Shown: positions 37,988-47,082, numbered from the stretch's first letter. The stretch: 47,232 nt of DNA from Thermoplasmata archaeon (GCA_003551675.1 PUNG01000020.1:1-47232), one strand, 5' to 3'. Program-made: numbers and translations. Notes: generated by a model not told the origin, from the sequence alone.

Positions 37988-38196
37988 TTTCTTTCCTCCT
38001 CTAAATTTATCTTTACGGGGTATCTTCTTGTTTTGATATGTTCCAACCTTCCTCGTATATCGCTTATCTTTTTATCTACTTTGCTCTTTGGAACGTCCGA
38101 TCCTTTATCTTTACTTTTCTTCCTGTAAAGATAAGTGAGTATAACTGAATATATGACCAATATCACTATAGCTATCATCAATACTCTCAATATCAT
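37984..38196 (-). CDS. Single-pass membrane protein with basic cytosolic tail
   Basis: MILRVLMIAIVILVIYSVILTYLYRKKSKDK; tightly spaced in the operon. Confidence 0.6.
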   Translation of the reverse strand: MILRVLMIAIVILVIYSVILTYLYRKKSKDKGSDVPKSKVDKKISDIRGRLEHIKTRRYPVKINLEEERK

Positions 38197-38200
38197 CTTC

Positions 38201-38695
38201 CTATACCTTCCCCCATCCTTTTTTGAGCTTTATCTTTTTACTCGTGACATCTTTCACGGCCTTGGTTGGTATCTTGTCTCTCCTCTTCAACGGAGACAGA
38301 CCTGAAGGGTTTATCAGCATCTTCCAGACCTTCCATGGAGTTATCTCCGTATACATCTCAAAATCGTATATCCTTCCCAATTCCTTTCCATCGTGAGATA
38401 TGACTTTGCTTCCATCGACGCGTGAAAGGAACAATTCGTGCTCTTTCGGCGATCTTCTGCCCTTCTCCAAAGGTTTGGACAGTTCTATGACCTTTTTCTC
38501 TCGATCGTATTTAACGTCTGAAACAGAGAAGAACACGCCTTTTCTGTTCACCATCCCAGACTCTATCATGACTTCTTCGACTTGCCACTTATCTTTTTTT
38601 CTGAGCACCAATATCTCCACTAGCTTTGACTTTCCTTTTGTTTTGGGTGTGTTCACCCTTTTCCTCAAGATTTCCGAATACAGTACAGATCTCAT
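38201..38695 (-). CDS. PRC-barrel-like protein
   Basis: GSKVISHDGKELGRIYDFEMYTEITPWKVWKMLINPSG, PRC-barrel-like pattern. Confidence 0.6.
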   Translation of the reverse strand: MRSVLYSEILRKRVNTPKTKGKSKLVEILVLRKKDKWQVEEVMIESGMVNRKGVFFSVSDVKYDREKKVIELSKPLEKGRRSPKEHELFLSRVDGSKVISHDGKELGRIYDFEMYTEITPWKVWKMLINPSGLSPLKRRDKIPTKAVKDVTSKKIKLKKGWGKV

Positions 38696-38706
38696 GTAAA
38701 TATCTC

Positions 38707-39060
38707 CTATCTAGTCAATTCGAGTTTGTTGCAATATGGACATTCTTTCAGATAATTCTTGTACATATCGCAGTTGGGGCAGAAGGCGGAGCCGTATTTT
38801 ATCATCTTCGGTTCTCTCTCTTTGTTGAATAGGGCGGTCTCCATCCTGAATACCCTTTTCTTTTCTTTTCTAGCTTTTAATTGTCGGGATATATGCTTCT
38901 TCAACACCCTTCTGCTCACGTTCCCTATGTTTTTTTGGTATAGATATCTCTGGAGCAGCTTTATTTTCCTCTTGTTGTAAGGATCGTCCTGGGCGAGGAC
39001 ATAGCAATTTATGACCCTCTTCAATCGTTTGCTCGGCACAGCTTTTCTCAAGGGGTACAC
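38707..39060 (-). CDS. Basic protein with C-terminal zinc ribbon
   Basis: FCPNCDMYKNYLKECPYCNKLE at the C-terminus; Lys/Arg-rich N-terminal region. Confidence 0.65.
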   Translation of the reverse strand: MYPLRKAVPSKRLKRVINCYVLAQDDPYNKRKIKLLQRYLYQKNIGNVSRRVLKKHISRQLKARKEKKRVFRMETALFNKEREPKMIKYGSAFCPNCDMYKNYLKECPYCNKLELTR

Positions 39061-39064
39061 GCTC

Positions 39065-39400
39065 CTAGCGTTGGAGTTCTTTTTCTATACGGTCCAACCT
39101 AGCTTTGAATAGTTTCAGCTCGTCCTTCACATCTTTTTGGAATTCCTTGAGCTCTTCTGTTTCCTCTTGGCAGTGCTCCAATTTTTCCTCATAGATGTGT
39201 AGGTCGATCTCTCTGACCAGGTTAAATTCTTCTATGTATTCCTCGAAGTGCTCGTCGAGATATTTTTCTATCCTTTTATCGAACATCCTTCTTTGATAAC
39301 CACTTCCTTCTATCTCGATCTCTCCTGGGAAGAGAGATTCTTCGATCCTATCCAAAACGTTCGAACCCTTTCTTATGTTTTCATTCACAAATTCAGCCAT
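39065..39400 (-). CDS. Coiled-coil protein (member of a local paralogue set)
   Basis: KRIEKYLDEHFEEYIEEFNLVREIDLHIYEEKLEHCQEETEELKEF...LFKARLDRIEKEL. Confidence 0.65.
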   Translation of the reverse strand: MAEFVNENIRKGSNVLDRIEESLFPGEIEIEGSGYQRRMFDKRIEKYLDEHFEEYIEEFNLVREIDLHIYEEKLEHCQEETEELKEFQKDVKDELKLFKARLDRIEKELQR

Positions 39401-39402
39401 AT

Positions 39403-39813
39403 CTAATCCTCCTTACCAAACAATTCTCTTTCGGCTTTTTTAACTTCACTCATGGTCTTCAACAACTTAGCATTTTCCGAACCTCTTTCTAGTCTCTGCA
39501 TCCTTTCCTCTACCTCGCTCATGAGGGCTAAAGCCCTTCTAGACAAGATCGCCTTGTCCCTTTCGATGTGGTCCAACTTCTTTTTTTCATCGTCCTTCAA
39601 CATCATCGAAGCTTCTTTCAGCTTGTCTATGTGTCTTTCTTTCTTTGCCATCTCTAGTTTCTGGAATTTTAGCCTCATATCGCCGAGGTCTTTTTTCTCC
39701 TTTGCCTTCTCTCTGGTTATTATCACCTTAGCGATGATGGCCAAGATGATAACTACTATTATAGAGTAAAAGATGGGAAGAAAATTTTGGGAGATGGTAT
39801 CTGCAAGAGACAT
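39403..39813 (-). CDS. Membrane-anchored coiled-coil protein
   Basis: N-terminal TM (FLPIFYSIIVVIILAIIAKVIIT) then a charged coiled coil. Confidence 0.65.
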   Translation of the reverse strand: MSLADTISQNFLPIFYSIIVVIILAIIAKVIITREKAKEKKDLGDMRLKFQKLEMAKKERHIDKLKEASMMLKDDEKKKLDHIERDKAILSRRALALMSEVEERMQRLERGSENAKLLKTMSEVKKAERELFGKED

Positions 39814-39819
39814 GTTGTT

Positions 39820-40167
39820 TTACCTCCCTTTTTCCGCTAGGGTCTCTATCCTTTTCTCCACCGCGGTCAGCTCTTGGTCTATCTCTACTTTGTTAGCTTT
39901 CAACTCTTCTATGTCGGTGGATACCGTTTCTACCCTATCGTCCATATCGTCGACCCATCGGTCCACTTTGTCCTTTTTTACAAGGTCCCAATTGTCTATA
40001 ATGCTGTCAAAGTACTCTTTAAAGTACAGTTCGATGTGGCTCGGTACTCTGCCGTATTTCTTTTCCAAGGCTTTCTTCCTAGCACGATGCTTGAAGAAAA
40101 GGAATATACCTATCATGATGAGTATGACCAATAGTATTATCAGCACGAGTATGTACCACTCCATCAT
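39820..40167 (-). CDS. Membrane-anchored coiled-coil protein (member of a local paralogue set)
   Basis: TM (YILVLIILLVILIMIGIFLFF) followed by IELYFKEYFDSIIDNWDLVKKDKVDRWVDDMDDRVETVSTDIEELKA...ELTAVEKRIETLAE. Confidence 0.65.
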   Translation of the reverse strand: MMEWYILVLIILLVILIMIGIFLFFKHRARKKALEKKYGRVPSHIELYFKEYFDSIIDNWDLVKKDKVDRWVDDMDDRVETVSTDIEELKANKVEIDQELTAVEKRIETLAEKGR

Positions 40168-40490
40168 GATCCCTCCTTGATCTCTTCAGCATCAAAATCG
40201 ATCCCCAGTTTTTCTTCCATCTCTTCGATGATGGCTCTGTCTCTATGTACTCTTTCTTCCGTGGTCTCTTTCCAATCGTTGAGATCCGATATCTCGGCCA
40301 TGAAGCCTTCTATCTTTTTGTCTATCCCGTTAAGGTCTGATTTTGTCGCTAGTTTGTATTCGTCCACATATCCAGCTAAATTTTTTGTAAGATGCTCATC
40401 GACCTTATCCGAAGGGGTGATCGCCTTTTTCTTGAAGAATCCCTTGGCTCTTTCCAACAATCCTATCTTGTTTCCTTCTTCGTCTCCCAT
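40164..40490 (-). CDS. Coiled-coil protein (member of a local paralogue set)
   Basis: Start placed at MGDEEGNKIG (40490), preceded by AGGTG; DKVDEHLTKNLAGYVDEYKLATKSDLNGIDKKIEGFMAEISDLNDWKE. Confidence 0.65.
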   Translation of the reverse strand: MGDEEGNKIGLLERAKGFFKKKAITPSDKVDEHLTKNLAGYVDEYKLATKSDLNGIDKKIEGFMAEISDLNDWKETTEERVHRDRAIIEEMEEKLGIDFDAEEIKEGS

Positions 40491-40590
40491 GTTAACACCT
40501 ATTAGACTATACTCGATAATGCGTATTTGTCTAATAAAGTTTTCCTCTATACTGTAGTTTCCCATGTTAGGATGTAAATTACCGGACAAC

Positions 40591-40636
40591 TTTTAAATAA
40601 GTGAGAAAAGCTATCATTATCAATAAAAAGAGGAGG
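40591..40636 (+). promoter_or_regulatory. TATA box (TTTTAAATA) and ribosome-binding site (AGGAGG) for the giant surface protein
   Basis: TTTTAAATA at 40591-40599; AGGAGG at 40631-40636, 11 nt before the ATG at 40648. Confidence 0.65.
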
Positions 40637-40647
40637 TTTTTCAAAAC

Positions 40648-43600
40648 ATGCCCCTGAATAGACCCTTAAGAAGATTTAAAAAATTTAAAAGATTTAAAGG
40701 AGACGAAGGCGGTGTATCCGAGGTGGTCGGTACTATTTTGACTTTGGCCATAACTGTGGTGCTGTTCACTAGTGTTTTTGCCGTCGTGACTCAGATGGAC
40801 GAACCGGAAGAAAGAGACCATGCCGACTTCGAAGCGAATTTTGAGCGCATCGAGGACGCTGCTTATATAAATATAACTCACAGAGGCGGTGCATCTCTAG
40901 AGATAGGCAACTTGGAATTTATATTGTCTATAGAAGGCGAAACCTATCGACTGGATGACGATATGTTAAATTCAGATGATACCTGGTCTTCTGGACAGGT
41001 CGTTGTGATCTTCATAGATGAAGACGATGATGTCCCTGTCGATGAACCCGATATCGAACTCATGATCCGTAAGAGAGATACTCATCAGATCATCTATACC
41101 ACTACGTTGGTGGATAGAGAGGACGAACCCATCACCATCAGGTGGGTCGATATCAAATACAAGTACGAATGGAGAGAGTACACGGAGCCGGGAGACGAGG
41201 TAGAGATCAGAGCGGAAGTCGTCGTCGGTGGAGAATTTGATGTAGATGATGTTACGGTGGAAGCGAGCGTGCCCCGGGCCGATGTTTTTGATGAAGATGA
41301 GCCAGTGACGTTGGAGAAGGGTAGAGGAAATGTTTACAGCAGCAAAGTCAACATAAGTTCTGATGCGGATATCGACAGGTACAGTCTGAAGGTAACCGCG
41401 GAGGTCGATGGTCATTCTGAAGAGGAATATTTGACTCTAAACGTAGGTGAAGAGACCGTGGACCTTTATAGGCCTGATCTTGTTGTTGGTGACATACGTT
41501 TCAGTCCGGGATCTCCTTCTCACGGAGACGAGGTCGTGGTTACCGCAGATATATACAACAACGGAAGGGTGAACTACACGGCGGAGTGGGAAGTAAAGGA
41601 TGATGGAGATCTCAAGAGAAGGTCGAATACCACGTTCCCACACGGTCCCGCTCCTACCAGGATACAAGCTAGTTTTGTCGTGGAAGGACACGGACCTCAT
41701 GATATCACGGTTTCGGTCTCTACCGACCTTTATGAAGATGAAGATCTAGATGAAGAGGGACAACCCGAAGAAGATGCGACCCCTATAGAGGACGTAGAAC
41801 CCGAAGACAACCGTAGGACCGTAAAAGTCCATGTCGATCCCCACGTGTTGGTGGTCAGGGATTCTCTCGAAGAAGGATTGAGAGAAGGACGTATCATGGA
41901 GAACGCCCTTATAAGCTTGAACTTGGATTTTGAAAGGATGGATGTCAATTCTGGAAATGATGTCCCAGACTTGGATGAAATGTATGAACACAGTTTGATC
42001 ATATGGATGAGCGGTAACAGGACGGAGGAAATACACGTCGAAGATGCTAGCGATGATCTCGATGAATTCATAGAAAACGGAGGTGCATTCTGGCTGATAG
42101 GATCCAACTTAGACGGGATGGGAGATATAGGTGATCTCGAAGACAAACTCGGATCTATAGGTTTTGACGAAGTTCCAGATGATGGATTTTCCGAGGAAAC
42201 CGTCTTCGAGCCAGGCGGCGAGGACGGCACGTACGGCGATCTAAATTACACTGTAAGGCCAGGAGATGAATATCTTATCATAGACGATAAGAATGATGTT
42301 GAAGATAACAACACATTGATAGAGGAAGGTACCGATGACATATACGGCGTAGGTTACGATGTCGGTGAAAGGAACAGGACTGCGGTGAATTCTTTCTTGT
42401 TCGAAAATATTATGGATGCGGGTCAGAGGAGCACCATGGTATCCAACGTAGTCAGCTGGATAACCAACATGGAGACCAGGAGCGGTGTGGACGTTGCTGT
42501 TTCGTCCCAACTCATCGAACCGGCCAATCCCATGTTCATGGACGAGGTCGTGATCACCGCAACACTGAGGAACAACGGTCCTGAAGATCTTTACGTGACG
42601 GTAAGGTGTGAGAGGAACGGTGGTGAAGAGATATTGAGGCCCGAAGAGGGCGATAACATATACCTACCTAAAGACGGAGGAACCGAGACAGTCACTTTCA
42701 TCTGGATAGCCGAGGAACTGGGAGTTCAGGAGTTCATAGCCATAGCGGATTATTACAACGAGATCGACATGGTCACCCGTAGGAACAACGATATCCGATA
42801 CAAAGATTTAGAAGTTACTGACGACAGGATAGAAGTGAACGTGCATTATTCTACGCTGTTAGTGGACGCCGACTATTCCATAGATGGAGATCACCACAAC
42901 GCCACAAGGGACGTAGAAGAATCTTTTATACGATTGGGTCACAAAGAAGGTATAGACTACGATTACGTATTGGTGGAAGAAGGTGAAGACGGACCTGGTT
43001 TCGACCAAGGGGAGCCAAAGTTGGAGGATTATAACGCTGTCTTTTGGGTGACCGGTGAAAGGAAAAGATGGGAAGATGATAATGTACTGACTGAAGCCGA
43101 TATGGAAAATTTAGAGAGTTATGTGAACCAAGAGAGGGGAGCCAACTTGATACTGATGGGAGAGTATATACTCGAGGATCTAGATCATAATGATGAAGAC
43201 GAATTTTTAGAGGACGTGTTGGGGATCGACCCTGGCTCTATCGGAGAGTTGGGATACGAGCCCGAGGCGTTGATAGGTCAAGAAGATAATAGGATTTCGC
43301 GTGGCTTGAAGTACGAGCTTTATGGTTCTAACGATCTATATACGTTCTATACGGAGGAAGGTACCGACACACTGTTCCAGGATGAGAACGGCAACGATCT
43401 CGCATCCATGCGTGACGATGGTAGATCCAAGGTGATTTACATGGGTATCAACCTCAGCCACTTGAGCGGACCGTTGGTGGACGAAGAGAAGTACGAGGAC
43501 TGGCCTGCCGGGGAAGTGGACCTGAGTCACGAGAGTGCGAGAGAGGAATTCATCTATACGACGATGTGGCAGTTAGGTAAGAGAGATGATAGAGCCGAGC

Positions 43601-46600
43601 TGAGAGTTTTAGATCATGATATCGAGTTTTCAACGGACGAACCGCACACGGGTCGTTCTTACGAGATAAGAGCTGAGATACAGAACATCGGTTATAGAGG
43701 TACTTCCGCTTTGATAAGAGTGAAAGAGGGCGAAGATTATGTCGGTGCGGAAAGTGCTTTTATAGAGGGATCTCGAAGAGATTCGGTCGACGGCAGCACT
43801 TACTTTGAAGTGGATCCCGGAACCGCAACCATAGAGGTCACGTGGCGTCCTTCTTACGCAGGTAATAGAGACATACGAGTAAGGGTCGATCCCGTGCGAA
43901 GAACCAGAGAGATCTCGGAAGATAGAGAAAGTGAAGAGAACAAGCTCATGGAGTTCCACAACCAGGCCACCGTTACGCAGCCCGTTTATTACTTCCACGA
44001 TGATATGGAGACTGGTGATAACTGGGACCACGATACCACCGTGGCGAACATCGATGGTAGCGGAGCATTGGATCTAGTTGAGAATCCTCGCGAAACCCAA
44101 GTACATGGAGATTGGGATGGAGATTATTCAGGCATGACTGCTAGACATGGCGCCGAAGATCAAGGCTATTGGGAGACCGACGATGAAGACGTTTCCGATT
44201 TCACCGATAAAGCGAGTTATTCTTCTCCAAGGTCTTACTGGATGCCGGAGACCTATGCCGGCGGGACTGGCGAGAGGAAGCCCATCGATATGGTGCTAGT
44301 GGTTGATACATCGGGCAGTATGGTCGGTGGCTCGGATGGTTATACAGACCCTCCTACTATCGATTGGTGGGAACATGCTTATGATGCCACAAGAGCTGTG
44401 GCTCATGAGCTTAGAGAGGGAGATAGATTGGCAATTTTTGATTTTGAGAGTGGTTCACCTTATGGCCCAAGAATGATCATTGGATTCAATGAGTTTGATG
44501 ATAATGGATATTGTTTAAGTGAGGATAATCAGCAGGAGTTCATCGAGAAAGTGATATCCCCTTATATTGGTGATTCTAAGGAGTACGAATCAATGACACC
44601 TCTTTATGATACAGTTTCACGGGCTATACAACACCTTGACGAAGAGGCCCGGCCCGAAAGTGAAGCTACAAGGGCAGGAATACTCATGACGGATGGTGGT
44701 GGTAATTATGATGTAGGATCCGAACTTTATGAGCCAGGAACAGGGCATTATGAGGTTGATACACCTGGTCCAGCGACCTACTTTGTTAGCGGAGAAGAAA
44801 GTGGATTGTTAGGAATACCTTATGATTTTATGACGGTCACCCTTGGTCATCTAACCAGGGATTCAAGATTACATGCGATATCGGCATCAGCTACAGGTGA
44901 AAACAATTTTGGAGTTTTTGAAGAGGAACCAAAAAAATTGGGTCCTCTTTTTGCGATGTACACCGCAGCGATGGTAGAGGAATCCGAAGGAGGTATCAGG
45001 TCGGAACGCAGGACAGGTTTAAACAACGAATACGAGTCGATAGTTACGGATTTCAGTGTGTTTTCGGACGCGTTCTTAGGGGGTATGTCTGGTGTAGATC
45101 TTGACGAGTGGGAGACCGTTTATGGGGATCAATGGAACGCAGATGGATTTGATCTTCATGAGATTAATGGAGATTATAGGTCTGCAAGAGCGAATGACAA
45201 TGGAGATTCACTCACCTATGAGGTTGATCCATCTCTCACTTTAGACAATCTGCAGGGTGAGATAAACTCCATCGAAGATGTGATCGTTAATTTTGAATTT
45301 TCAACACCTACACCCGGCAATGGATGTCTTTTATCTGGTGATTCTCATAGACCGTTACAGGATCATGCAGAACTAGATGTTTACGTTGATGGTGACCTTG
45401 TTGAAGATGGCTTTAGTCAAACCAGTGATTATGATATAGACGACCCGGACACTTGGGATGAAGTCTATATCACTGATCATATTACTAACCTAGAAGCACC
45501 GTTCGAGATAGAATTTAGAAAAAGTGGTGCCGATGATGAGCCATTAGACATCGTATCTGTTAATGTGTTGTATAGGCTCGATTATGAGATATATACCGGT
45601 CCAAGCCCTGATCATGTTGAGGATTATGAAGATGTATCAAATGAGAACGATTTAAACACATCTAATGATTTATCTGATTACGAAGACAGTGGCATAGAGT
45701 ATCTGACCCCACCACCATATTACAGATACACTACAACACCTGCGATAGAGGTCCTCGATACTACAAACGAAAAATTGTCATTCCGAACCAAGTATTGGAT
45801 GACCCAGGGAACCAATGGTGGTATCATGTATCTCTGGGGAAGAAATGAAACGCAAGGACAAGATTGGGTATGGCAGTCTTACGATAGGCGGTATATAAGG
45901 CCGGATCAATCTTATACTGGCAATCTTGATTTTAGTGTAGTGAATGCTGATGCGGATACAGGTGGTCCTGACCTAGATAATAATGGTGGTACTGGTTTGA
46001 GAGATGCAGAAGGCGATCTCCCTTACTGGTGTTTCAACGGGAAAAGTGTCGGAGGCACTTTTGAATGGACTTATATCAGTGTGGATCTGTCTAGATACGA
46101 AGAATTTATGGAAAAACATGACGAGGTGCGGGTAGTATTTGTGACTGCCCAGATGGGTGGTATATCAGAGGAAAGGTGGCGACCCGAGATGGGTTGGTAT
46201 CTAGATAATGTGAGAGTGACTGTTACCAGAGATGCAGGGGATGAAGTTCCTGACGACGATCTTGGGTACTGGATGCGTGTCAATAGGAGCATGGTGCTAG
46301 ACCGATTTGATGAGAATAAAATCGATGAACAGTATTATCATGACAGCAGTGGAGACCCTGAAGGGAAGTTCTGGATGTATGCTGCTAATGATGATGGTGA
46401 ACCCGTACTACCCAAAGGCGTAGATTCGAGCCTTTATACTTCCATGATCACTCTGTCCAATGCGGAGAATCCCGAATTGAGTGCTTATATGCGGTTCAAC
46501 TTTGATGATGGAGGTGGAAGACCTCCAAATGGTTTGAGAGTTGAGATATCTGAGGACGATGGCAGATCATGGGAAACCCTTACATATGGTATAAGAGTAG

Positions 46601-47082
46601 GATGGAATCACACTGGACATAGTTGTGATTATTCTGGAGAGACCGATGATGGAGAAGATGGATATGGATGGGTCGATACGTCCACGCTTGTACGGTTAAA
46701 TACTGACTTATCAGATTGGAGAGGTAAAAATGTGAGGCTCCGGTTTAGGGTTTTCACGAACGAAACAGAGAGCAGTTTCTACCATAAGGAAACTCTACCT
46801 AAACCCGTCTTCATAGACAATGTGATCGTAAGAGAAAGAGATATGGACCTACATACACCTTTATTTGAATCACCAGATGTAGGGCCTATGGGTCTTTGTA
46901 ATACTGCGTCAGAGATCGAACATTTGCAGAGAGGAGATCAAATCGAATATTATGAGATATATTCTAAAGAAGCTTCTCATCTTTCATTCCTGCCTGGAAT
47001 AGAAAGAACCTCAACTTATTTCAATGACATGGAAAAAGAACCGCTGAGAGACAGTATTGAAAGGAGGGAGCTACAGTGGTGA
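40648..47082 (+). CDS. 2144-aa surface protein: type IV pilin-type N-terminus, CARDB-like and GATase-like/ThuA-like repeats, VWA domain, lectin-like segments
   Basis: N-terminus RFKGDEGGVSEVVGTILTLAITVVLFTSVFAVV; CARDB-like (DLVVGDIRFSPGSPSHGDEVVVTADIYNNG; VDVAVSSQLIEPANPMFMDEVVITATLRNNG); VWA MIDAS DMVLVVDTSGSM. Confidence 0.88.
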   Translation: MPLNRPLRRFKKFKRFKGDEGGVSEVVGTILTLAITVVLFTSVFAVVTQMDEPEERDHADFEANFERIEDAAYINITHRGGASLEIGNLEFILSIEGETYRLDDDMLNSDDTWSSGQVVVIFIDEDDDVPVDEPDIELMIRKRDTHQIIYTTTLVDREDEPITIRWVDIKYKYEWREYTEPGDEVEIRAEVVVGGEFDVDDVTVEASVPRADVFDEDEPVTLEKGRGNVYSSKVNISSDADIDRYSLKVTAEVDGHSEEEYLTLNVGEETVDLYRPDLVVGDIRFSPGSPSHGDEVVVTADIYNNGRVNYTAEWEVKDDGDLKRRSNTTFPHGPAPTRIQASFVVEGHGPHDITVSVSTDLYEDEDLDEEGQPEEDATPIEDVEPEDNRRTVKVHVDPHVLVVRDSLEEGLREGRIMENALISLNLDFERMDVNSGNDVPDLDEMYEHSLIIWMSGNRTEEIHVEDASDDLDEFIENGGAFWLIGSNLDGMGDIGDLEDKLGSIGFDEVPDDGFSEETVFEPGGEDGTYGDLNYTVRPGDEYLIIDDKNDVEDNNTLIEEGTDDIYGVGYDVGERNRTAVNSFLFENIMDAGQRSTMVSNVVSWITNMETRSGVDVAVSSQLIEPANPMFMDEVVITATLRNNGPEDLYVTVRCERNGGEEILRPEEGDNIYLPKDGGTETVTFIWIAEELGVQEFIAIADYYNEIDMVTRRNNDIRYKDLEVTDDRIEVNVHYSTLLVDADYSIDGDHHNATRDVEESFIRLGHKEGIDYDYVLVEEGEDGPGFDQGEPKLEDYNAVFWVTGERKRWEDDNVLTEADMENLESYVNQERGANLILMGEYILEDLDHNDEDEFLEDVLGIDPGSIGELGYEPEALIGQEDNRISRGLKYELYGSNDLYTFYTEEGTDTLFQDENGNDLASMRDDGRSKVIYMGINLSHLSGPLVDEEKYEDWPAGEVDLSHESAREEFIYTTMWQLGKRDDRAELRVLDHDIEFSTDEPHTGRSYEIRAEIQNIGYRGTSALIRVKEGEDYVGAESAFIEGSRRDSVDGSTYFEVDPGTATIEVTWRPSYAGNRDIRVRVDPVRRTREISEDRESEENKLMEFHNQATVTQPVYYFHDDMETGDNWDHDTTVANIDGSGALDLVENPRETQVHGDWDGDYSGMTARHGAEDQGYWETDDEDVSDFTDKASYSSPRSYWMPETYAGGTGERKPIDMVLVVDTSGSMVGGSDGYTDPPTIDWWEHAYDATRAVAHELREGDRLAIFDFESGSPYGPRMIIGFNEFDDNGYCLSEDNQQEFIEKVISPYIGDSKEYESMTPLYDTVSRAIQHLDEEARPESEATRAGILMTDGGGNYDVGSELYEPGTGHYEVDTPGPATYFVSGEESGLLGIPYDFMTVTLGHLTRDSRLHAISASATGENNFGVFEEEPKKLGPLFAMYTAAMVEESEGGIRSERRTGLNNEYESIVTDFSVFSDAFLGGMSGVDLDEWETVYGDQWNADGFDLHEINGDYRSARANDNGDSLTYEVDPSLTLDNLQGEINSIEDVIVNFEFSTPTPGNGCLLSGDSHRPLQDHAELDVYVDGDLVEDGFSQTSDYDIDDPDTWDEVYITDHITNLEAPFEIEFRKSGADDEPLDIVSVNVLYRLDYEIYTGPSPDHVEDYEDVSNENDLNTSNDLSDYEDSGIEYLTPPPYYRYTTTPAIEVLDTTNEKLSFRTKYWMTQGTNGGIMYLWGRNETQGQDWVWQSYDRRYIRPDQSYTGNLDFSVVNADADTGGPDLDNNGGTGLRDAEGDLPYWCFNGKSVGGTFEWTYISVDLSRYEEFMEKHDEVRVVFVTAQMGGISEERWRPEMGWYLDNVRVTVTRDAGDEVPDDDLGYWMRVNRSMVLDRFDENKIDEQYYHDSSGDPEGKFWMYAANDDGEPVLPKGVDSSLYTSMITLSNAENPELSAYMRFNFDDGGGRPPNGLRVEISEDDGRSWETLTYGIRVGWNHTGHSCDYSGETDDGEDGYGWVDTSTLVRLNTDLSDWRGKNVRLRFRVFTNETESSFYHKETLPKPVFIDNVIVRERDMDLHTPLFESPDVGPMGLCNTASEIEHLQRGDQIEYYEIYSKEASHLSFLPGIERTSTYFNDMEKEPLRDSIERRELQW

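Noticed and set aside
40491-40589. N-terminal extension of the first coiled-coil gene (start at 40589)
   Set aside because: The extension lacks coiled-coil character and would cover the promoter; MGDEEGNKIG at 40490 with AGGTG upstream is a better start.
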